The notes beneath the pieces were generated by a model, which ran no database searches, was not told where the DNA came from, and saw nothing but the letters and a program-made list of their open reading frames with translations. Below, in pieces: positions 1 to 4,267 of a stretch of 5,513 nucleotides of DNA (its first letter is position 1; every line of letters starts with the position of its first letter). The position numbers and the translations under genes are program-made. The stretch comes from Melioribacteraceae bacterium (GTDB lineage Bacteria > Bacteroidota > Ignavibacteria > Ignavibacteriales > Melioribacteraceae): NCBI GenBank assembly GCA_026987055.1, contig JALSNL010000028.1, positions 1-5,513 on the forward strand, in the 5' to 3' direction.

Positions 1-181
1 TTGTTGTAGTACCCAATTGTAATTTTTGCAATATAATATTGCAATTTTCCAATGGCTCTTTCGTAACGGAATTATAAACATTGCCTGAAATGAAACTACT
101 TTTCTGTTGGGGGAATGATTTATTAGATAAAAAAACTACTAATGAAAGACTAAAAATTAATTTTGCGATTATTCGTAACAA
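1..181 (-). CDS. N-terminus of a secreted/outer-membrane protein with a carboxypeptidase-regulatory-like domain (partial, runs off left edge)
   Basis: An open frame on the minus strand runs from a stop at 212-214 to the window edge with no ATG. I place the start at TTG (179-181), which has a purine-rich AAGAAG at 189-194, seven bases upstream. The 60 visible residues begin with a basic n-region (R3, K7). A hydrophobic core follows at about residues 8-18 (LIFSLSLVVFL), then a polar stretch ending SFPQQ near residue 26, which together make a good Sec signal peptide. Residues 31-47 read ISGNVYNSVTKEPLENC and continue to LGTTT at 56-60. This is the typical first half of the carboxypeptidase-regulatory-like beta-sandwich found at the N-terminus of many TonB-dependent receptors and other Bacteroidota surface proteins. 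The rest of the gene lies outside the window, so receptor versus other surface protein cannot be decided. The start lies 175 bp beyond the lpdA stop, so this gene is probably a separate unit. Certainty is good for signal peptide plus domain and moderate for the exact start. Confidence 0.72.
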   Translation of the reverse strand, partial: MLRIIAKLIFSLSLVVFLSNKSFPQQKSSFISGNVYNSVTKEPLENCNIILQKLQLGTTT

Positions 182-356
182 ACTATTGCTTCTTAAATAA
201 GTTATAGAAAATTAAATATATTTGATTGAGCCCTCACAAATATTTTAATACTTATAATTAAAGTTATTGTTATAACTATAATTCATCAAGGTCAAAAATC
301 TATTCTTAAAAAGACTAAAACAAATTTGTTGTTACTATAATCATTTTTTCGGTTCC
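182..356. other. AT-rich intergenic region between lpdA and the left-edge gene
   Basis: No coding frame is visible between the lpdA stop and the TTG start of the left-edge gene. The only dyad containing G/C is at 221-240: TTTG(AT)TGAG and CTCACAAA around a CC centre. Read on the minus strand it could fold as a short bulged stem followed by an AT-rich tail, giving a weak terminator for lpdA or an operator for the next gene. Other symmetric stretches are AT-dominated: AGTTAT/ATAACT at 262-277, and AACAAATTTGTT at 319-330, which has no loop. On the minus strand TATATTTA (220-213) resembles a Bacteroidota -7 element, but TTTG at 240-237 leaves a spacer of only 16 bases. I therefore do not call a promoter. 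Confidence 0.4.
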
Positions 357-1775
357 TTATCTTCTTTTGGGTCTGTACAAATGCGTTGCTTGACCAAAAA
401 AGACTTCCGCACTTTCCATAATTGTTTCCGATAATGTTGGATGAGCATGAATTGTTAAGGCAACATCTTTTGCCAAAGCCGCCATTTCTACGGCGAGAGT
501 TCCTTCCGCAATCAACTCTCCCGCTCCGGGACCAACAATTCCAACACCCAAAATTCTTTCTGTTTCCGGTTCTATTATTAATTTTGTCAGTCCGTCATTT
601 CTATCCATTGTTACGGCTCTACCGCTTGCCGCCCAAGGGAAACGTGCAACTTTAACTTTTATTCCTTTCTGTTTTGCTTCGGCTTCCGTTAGTCCTGCCC
701 AAGCAACTTCAGGATCCGTATAAACCACACCGGGAATTGCAGCAGGTTCAAAAGCAACTTTATTGCCGGCAATGGATTCTACTGCAACTTTCCCTTCGGA
801 AGAAGCTTTATGTGCAAGCATTGGTCCTTCTACAATATCTCCGATAGCATAAATATTAGCGTCATCCGTTTGGCGTTTGCCATTTACTTTTACAAACCCT
901 CTTTCGGTTAATTTAATGTTTGTGTTTTCCAAGCCCAAACCTTTTGTAACGGGAGTGCGACCAATAGCAATAAGTGCTTTATCAAATTCCAAAGTATCTT
1001 CTTCTAAATTATCGCCTTCCAATTTTATTCTTATCTTCTTTCCGGTATCTTCTAATTTTGCAACTTTGGTTTTAAGTAAAATTCTTTCAAATTTCGATTC
1101 AATACTTTTTTGAAAAACATTTACCAAATCTTTATCAGCCCCGGGTAATAATGCAGGAAGCATTTCCACAACCGTAACTTTACTTCCGAGTGCTGCGTAA
1201 ATTGAGCCCATTTCCATTCCAATTACACCGCCGCCAACAATTAAAAAATCTTTAGGAATGTTTTCCAATTCAAGTGCATCGGTAGAATCCATAACACGCG
1301 GAGAATCTATTGAAAGTCCGGGTATTTTAGAAGGAATAGAACCTGTTGCTAAAATTGCTTTTTCAAATTCAAGTTCCTCTTTAGTTCCGTCAACTCTTTC
1401 AACAATCAGTTTTGATGAACTTAAGAAAGATGCTCTTCCTTGTATATAATTTATTTTTCGTTGCTTTGTTAATTGTCCCGTTCCTCCGGTAAGTTTTGCC
1501 ACTGTTCTATTTTTAAAATCTCTAAGTTTATCCAAATCAATTTTCGGTTTGCCGAAATCAATTCCCCACTTAGTAGCTTCTTTTGTTTCGTTCAATAGTT
1601 TTGCAACATGCAAATATGCTTTTGAAGGAATGCAACCTCGATGCAGGCAAACTCCACCCGGATTTTTTTCCAAATCAATTAGTGTTACTTTCATTCCCAA
1701 ATCCGCCGCTAAAAATGCTGCTGCGTATCCGCCTGGTCCGGCTCCAATTACGGCAAGTTGTGTTTTTGTAGTCAT
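357..1775 (-). CDS. lpdA: Dihydrolipoamide dehydrogenase (E3 of pyruvate dehydrogenase complex)
   Basis: This cytoplasmic FAD flavoprotein reoxidises the dihydrolipoyl groups on E2 and reduces NAD+. The 472-residue length is normal for the family. The N-terminal FAD-binding Rossmann motif GAGPGGYAAA is at residues 11-20. The redox-active disulfide is in CLHRGC (C43 and C48), within GGVCLHRGCIPSK. The ATGS motif at 143-146 follows. The NAD-binding Rossmann motif GGGVIGME is at 181-188, and the second FAD contact, YAIGD, at 309-313. The C-terminal dimerisation domain carries the catalytic dyad in HAHPTLSE (H445 and E450). The start is supported by GAGAG at 1783-1787, seven bases before the ATG. 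The gene is in the same orientation as aceE-aceF, which points to service in that complex. It lies about 800 bp beyond aceF, behind a toxin-antitoxin cassette and a hairpin repeat, so its expression may be partly uncoupled from aceEF. E3 can also serve 2-oxoglutarate dehydrogenase or the glycine cleavage system; the window cannot exclude that. Family assignment is essentially certain. Confidence 0.97.
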   Translation of the reverse strand: MTTKTQLAVIGAGPGGYAAAFLAADLGMKVTLIDLEKNPGGVCLHRGCIPSKAYLHVAKLLNETKEATKWGIDFGKPKIDLDKLRDFKNRTVAKLTGGTGQLTKQRKINYIQGRASFLSSSKLIVERVDGTKEELEFEKAILATGSIPSKIPGLSIDSPRVMDSTDALELENIPKDFLIVGGGVIGMEMGSIYAALGSKVTVVEMLPALLPGADKDLVNVFQKSIESKFERILLKTKVAKLEDTGKKIRIKLEGDNLEEDTLEFDKALIAIGRTPVTKGLGLENTNIKLTERGFVKVNGKRQTDDANIYAIGDIVEGPMLAHKASSEGKVAVESIAGNKVAFEPAAIPGVVYTDPEVAWAGLTEAEAKQKGIKVKVARFPWAASGRAVTMDRNDGLTKLIIEPETERILGVGIVGPGAGELIAEGTLAVEMAALAKDVALTIHAHPTLSETIMESAEVFFGQATHLYRPKRR

Positions 1776-1794
1776 TTGCTTTCTCTCAAAAATT

Positions 1795-1843
1795 AAAAAA
1801 ATAGGAGTGCTGATTATTACTCACAATAATAATCTGCGTCACT
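1795..1843 (-). terminator. Possible intrinsic terminator after the toxin gene (formed by repeat copy A)
   Basis: Read on the minus strand, the 8-bp hairpin of repeat copy A and its outer AGTG/CACT pairing are followed by CCTA and then seven T (1801-1795). It lies 27 bases past the toxin stop and ahead of lpdA. That layout fits a weak Rho-independent terminator, but the stem is AT-rich and interrupted. It could equally be a leaky attenuator for lpdA or have no termination role. Confidence 0.35.
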
Positions 1844-1850
1844 ATATAAA
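1800..1850. repeat. Imperfect palindromic repeat, copy A (between toxin gene and lpdA)
   Basis: This element is related to copy B at 2496-2560 and lies in the same orientation. The left arms (1800-1819 and 2496-2515) match at 18 of 20 bases, differing only by GT versus AC at 1807-1808. The right arms (1834-1845 and 2543-2554) match at 10 of 12, and a TATAAA-like tail follows in both. The core differs: 14 bases here against 27 in copy B. Internally there is a perfect 8-bp stem GATTATTA (1812-1819) / TAATAATC (1827-1834) with a 7-base loop, and an outer AGTG/CACT pair (1806-1809 / 1840-1843). No coding frame spans it. It looks like a short dispersed intergenic palindrome (REP- or MITE-like). 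With two copies in view, family status is inferred. Confidence 0.72.
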
Positions 1851-1870
1851 CTCTACATTCAATTATTATT

Positions 1871-2161
1871 TTAAAAAATACGTTTTTCCCATTCAATTGG
1901 ATTTCGTCTTTGGTGTAATACGGCAATTATTGTTATAACACTTTTTTCAGTTTTGTAATAAATTGCATAGGGAAATTTTTTACAAAAGGCTCTTCTCAAA
2001 TCAGCTAAAACTTTATGATACATTTGCGGATTAATTTCTATACTATTAAATATCCTTTCAATTTCTTTAATAAATCTTATTCCAAGTTTTGCTTGAATTG
2101 ACGAGTACCATTTATAGGCTTGTTGAATATCATTTTCTGCTTCAGGTCTTAGAATTATCAT
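1871..2161 (-). CDS. RelE/ParE superfamily toxin of a type II toxin-antitoxin system
   Basis: This 96-residue basic protein has the size and layout of the RelE/ParE fold. It starts with MIILRPEAENDIQQAYKWY (beta strand, then helix), continues with a second helix IRFIKEIERIF (residues 28-38), and ends in C-terminal strands. The conserved features are LRRAFCKKFPYAIYY (55-69) and VLHQRRNP (81-88), with R56, R57, H83, R85 and R86 as likely functional basic residues. In this superfamily RelE-like members cleave mRNA on the ribosome while ParE-like members poison DNA gyrase; the sequence alone does not settle which applies. The ATG follows the antitoxin stop by a single base, so the two genes are translationally coupled and the toxin ribosome site lies inside the antitoxin 3' end. 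The frame is intact with no sign of decay. Placement between aceF and lpdA is unrelated to pyruvate metabolism and suggests insertion. Confidence 0.92.
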   Translation of the reverse strand: MIILRPEAENDIQQAYKWYSSIQAKLGIRFIKEIERIFNSIEINPQMYHKVLADLRRAFCKKFPYAIYYKTEKSVITIIAVLHQRRNPIEWEKRIF

Positions 2162-2162
2162 T

Positions 2163-2378
2163 TTATTTCAAGATTCTTTTTTTAACCTCTAACCAAGGAG
2201 AACCTTTCCCTGGATTTTTATGATATTCTTCTAATCTTTTTTCAAGTTCTTCTTTATGCCAATCAGGTAGTTCAATCGGTTCGGGTAGTTCGATTATAGA
2301 ATCCCATAAGTCTTCTACCAGTTGTATTCTTTTACCTATCGGCATTTTTGCAATATCAGAAGCTTTAATTTGTAACAT
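2163..2378 (-). CDS. Antitoxin of the addiction-module component family (partner of the RelE/ParE toxin)
   Basis: This 71-residue protein matches the short addiction-module antitoxin family (Unstab_antitox type, PF09720/TIGR02574, from memory). The family pattern is all present: an N-terminal helix with a P-I-G-KRIQLVEDLWDSI core (residues 13-28), an LPEPIELPDWHKEEL turn and helix (31-45), then EEYHKNPGKGSPW and a closing helix EVKKRILK. These proteins bind and neutralise the RelE/ParE partner encoded immediately downstream, and they are degraded faster than the toxin. Antitoxin-first order with a one-base gap is the standard arrangement. The ATG at 2376-2378 is supported by AAGG at 2386-2389, seven bases upstream. 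The 192-bp gap back to aceF holds a candidate promoter and palindrome, so the pair is probably transcribed on its own. No separate DNA-binding domain is obvious in so short a protein, so autorepression through the TA complex is a possibility only. Confidence 0.92.
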   Translation of the reverse strand: MLQIKASDIAKMPIGKRIQLVEDLWDSIIELPEPIELPDWHKEELEKRLEEYHKNPGKGSPWLEVKKRILK

Positions 2379-2397
2379 TTTTCAACCTTAAAAGTTC

Positions 2398-2453
2398 AGT
2401 AAATTTTTCTTTTATTCTTTGTCAAAATAAATAATGAAATTTCATAATGCAAG
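2398..2453 (-). promoter_or_regulatory. Candidate promoter of the toxin-antitoxin pair
   Basis: Two readings are possible on the minus strand. In the Bacteroidota style, CTTG (2453-2450) is followed by a 19-base spacer and TTATTTTG (2430-2423). This fits the TTTG-N19-TAnnTTTG pattern with one mismatch in each box. In the classical sigma-70 style, a perfect TTGACA (2425-2420) is followed by a 16-base spacer and TTTACT (2403-2398), four of six matches to TATAAT. The second lies close to the antitoxin ATG and would leave a leader of only about 15-20 bases, which just accommodates the AAGG ribosome site. Either would give the TA pair a transcript independent of aceEF. Confidence 0.4.
2431..2448. 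promoter_or_regulatory. Candidate operator palindrome upstream of the antitoxin
   Basis: ATGAAATTTCAT at 2434-2445 is a perfect 12-bp palindrome. After one mismatched pair the symmetry continues two more bases on each side, giving 18 bp in all. It falls between the CTTG and TTATTTTG boxes of the Bacteroidota-style promoter reading, or just upstream of TTGACA in the sigma-70 reading. TA operons commonly repress themselves through such palindromes. The all-AT centre means some chance symmetry is expected in this AT-rich background. Confidence 0.38.
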
Positions 2454-2495
2454 AATCCGGTTAAATTAGTTTTGATACCATCAGTTCAAGTGTAA

Positions 2496-2560
2496 AATAG
2501 GAACGCTGATTATTATGATTTGTTATGATAGTTAAGTAATTACAGCGTTACTATTATAAA
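2496..2560. repeat. Imperfect palindromic repeat, copy B (between aceF and the antitoxin)
   Basis: A 65-bp element is bounded by 13-base inverted arms: AATAGGAACGCTG (2496-2508) and CAGCGTTACTATT (2543-2555). These are complementary at 12 of 13 positions, including an uninterrupted AACGCTG/CAGCGTT. The 34-base interior is AT-rich with ATTATTATG and TTATGAT motifs. It ends 10 bases from the aceF stop. Its relationship to copy A (1800-1850), direct orientation and arm identity are given there. The GC-containing arms stand out from the AT-rich surroundings. On the minus strand the hairpin is followed only by CCTATTTT, so it could act as a weak terminator or 3'-end stabiliser for aceEF mRNA. No transposase or coding frame is inside. 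Confidence 0.75.
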
Positions 2561-2570
2561 TAAAAATATT

Positions 2571-4241
2571 TTAACCTTCCAAACTTAGTAAAAACGGTTG
2601 TTCAATTGCTTCTACAATCCATCGTAAAAATCTTGCTGCATCTGCTCCGTCTATAATTCTGTGATCATAGGAAAGTGAAAGCGGCAGCATCATTCTCGGA
2701 ACAAATTCTCCATCAACAAATACAGGTTCGTAACTTCCTCTTGATACTCCTAGTATTGCAACTTCCGGCGAATTAACAATCGGTGTAAATGCAGTTCCTC
2801 CAATTCCACCAAGGTTACTTATTGTAAAACATCCGCCTTGCATATCTTCTATTGTTACTTTTTTATTTCTTGCTTTTACGGAAATGTCGGTCAATTCTTT
2901 TGCTAATTGTAAAATATTTTTTTTATCCGCTTCCTTAACAACCGGAACTATTAAACCTTGTTCCGTATCAACGGCAATACCAATATTAAAATAATCTTTA
3001 TAAATAATTTCTTTAGTATCCATATCGATACTTGTATTAAACTGCGGAAATACTTTCAATGCTGATGATACTATTTTTAATAAGATTGCCGTAACCGTAA
3101 GTTTTCCGCCGGCAGCTTCCGCTTTTTTAGCAAATTGTTTACGCATTTTTTCAAGTTCGGTTATATCCGCTTTATCGAATTGTGTTACATGCGGAATTGT
3201 TGTCCAAGCATAAGAAAGATGTTCGGCGGTTTTTTTACGAACATTACTCATAGCTTCTTTTCTTATATTTCCCCATTTTGAAAAGTCGGGAAGTTTTTCC
3301 CGTTTTATTCCTATTGGAATTCCGCCATCACCGGTTCTAATTTTTTCATTTATTGTTTTGGCAAAACGTTTAATATCTTCTACGGAAATTCTTCCGCCGG
3401 GGCCGGTGCCGTTAACTTCGTTTATGTCGACACCTATTTCTCTGGCAAATCTTCTTACGGAAGGAGAGGCGGGAGCAATTATTTTAGGAAATTCTTTTTT
3501 GTTTGGAACATCTCTTATTACTGTTTTTCTTTCTTCGGAAATTTCCATATCGGTTTTAATTTCACTTTTATTTTCTTCGGTTTTAGGGAAGCCTTCTTTT
3601 ATAATTTCCTTCTTTGCGGTTTCTACGGTTTGTTCTTTTGTTTCTAGTAATAAAACCGTTGAACCGACTTTTACATTATCACCTTCTTTAATTTTTACTT
3701 CTTTAACTATTCCCGATATTTCCGAAGGCACTTCAACCGTAGCTTTATCCGTTTCTATTTCAAGAATAACTTGATCTTTTTCAATTTTATCACCTTTTTT
3801 TACATACAGTTTAATTACTTGTGCCGATTCTATATTTTCACCAAGCTCCGGCATTTTAAATTCAATTATTTCATTTGTTTTATCTTGATTAACTTCAATT
3901 TTATTTTCTTCAATTTTTTCACTTTTCACATTTTCAGCAACATCAAACTGTTCATCAGGCTTGTCATTCTTTTCGTCCGATTTTTTACTTCCGGAATTTT
4001 CATCAATTTCTTCGTAAGTAAAAACCACATCACCGATTTTCAAAGTTTCACCTTCTTTGGCTTTCACACTTTTTACAACTCCGTTAAATTCTGCCGGTAC
4101 TTCAACCGTGGCTTTATCCGTTTCAATTTCCAAAAGTATTTGATCAACTTCAACTTTATCACCTTCCGAAACCATAACTTTAACAATATCGGCTTGTTCT
4201 ATATTTTCGCCAAGTTCGGGTAATTTAAATTCTAAAATCAT
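2571..4241 (-). CDS. aceF: Dihydrolipoamide acetyltransferase (E2 of pyruvate dehydrogenase complex)
   Basis: E2 forms the core of PDHc in the cytoplasm and transfers the acetyl group from lipoamide to CoA. The 556 residues are arranged in the usual order. Lipoyl domain 1 spans about 1-78, with lipoylated K43 in ETDKATVEVP. A linker rich in Lys/Glu/Asp follows at about 79-124. Lipoyl domain 2 spans about 125-201, with K166 in the same motif, and a second charged linker runs to about 255. The E1/E3-binding domain is at about 256-293 (ASPSVRRFAREIG ... GTGPGGRISVEDI). The catalytic domain begins near LPDFSKWG (318-324) and has TISNLGG (473-479) and the active-site DHRIIDG (H527 and D531). The ATG at 4239-4241 lies 26 bases after the aceE stop, with a weak AGAGAT ribosome site, so it is co-transcribed with aceE. 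Two lipoyl domains compare with one to three in the family. The lack of Ala/Pro-rich linkers is a lineage trait rather than damage. The homodimeric-type E1 next door identifies it as PDH rather than 2-oxoglutarate dehydrogenase. Confidence 0.97.
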   Translation of the reverse strand: MILEFKLPELGENIEQADIVKVMVSEGDKVEVDQILLEIETDKATVEVPAEFNGVVKSVKAKEGETLKIGDVVFTYEEIDENSGSKKSDEKNDKPDEQFDVAENVKSEKIEENKIEVNQDKTNEIIEFKMPELGENIESAQVIKLYVKKGDKIEKDQVILEIETDKATVEVPSEISGIVKEVKIKEGDNVKVGSTVLLLETKEQTVETAKKEIIKEGFPKTEENKSEIKTDMEISEERKTVIRDVPNKKEFPKIIAPASPSVRRFAREIGVDINEVNGTGPGGRISVEDIKRFAKTINEKIRTGDGGIPIGIKREKLPDFSKWGNIRKEAMSNVRKKTAEHLSYAWTTIPHVTQFDKADITELEKMRKQFAKKAEAAGGKLTVTAILLKIVSSALKVFPQFNTSIDMDTKEIIYKDYFNIGIAVDTEQGLIVPVVKEADKKNILQLAKELTDISVKARNKKVTIEDMQGGCFTISNLGGIGGTAFTPIVNSPEVAILGVSRGSYEPVFVDGEFVPRMMLPLSLSYDHRIIDGADAARFLRWIVEAIEQPFLLSLEG

Positions 4242-4267
4242 TTTATATCTCTAATTTTAATTTTTGT

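Noticed and set aside
262..330. AGTTAT/ATAACT stem (262-277) and AACAAATTTGTT (319-330) as an lpdA terminator.
   Set aside because: The first is an AT-dominated 6-bp stem without a following T-tract, and the second has no loop. Both are too weak to call.
327..338. GTTACTATAA near the lpdA 3' end as a third copy of the palindromic repeat.
   Set aside because: It shares only eight contiguous bases with the right arm of copy B, with no partner arm nearby. This is expected by chance in AT-rich DNA.
422..1938. Several plus-strand open frames opposite lpdA, including one running to 1938 into the toxin region.
   Set aside because: They overlap a clear lpdA in antisense, have no recognisable domains or ribosome sites, and are low-complexity reflections of it.
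1800..2560. The two repeats as part of a CRISPR array or as insertion-sequence ends.
   Set aside because: There are only two units, unequal in length, about 700 bp apart with genes between and no cas gene. There is also no transposase between or beside them.
3358..4223. Two plus-strand open frames (3358-3774 and 3771-4223) opposite aceF.
   Set aside because: They are antisense shadows of the aceF lipoyl and linker coding region. Their composition (Phe/Ile/Ser-rich) mirrors Lys/Glu/Asn codons on the other strand, and aceF is unambiguous.
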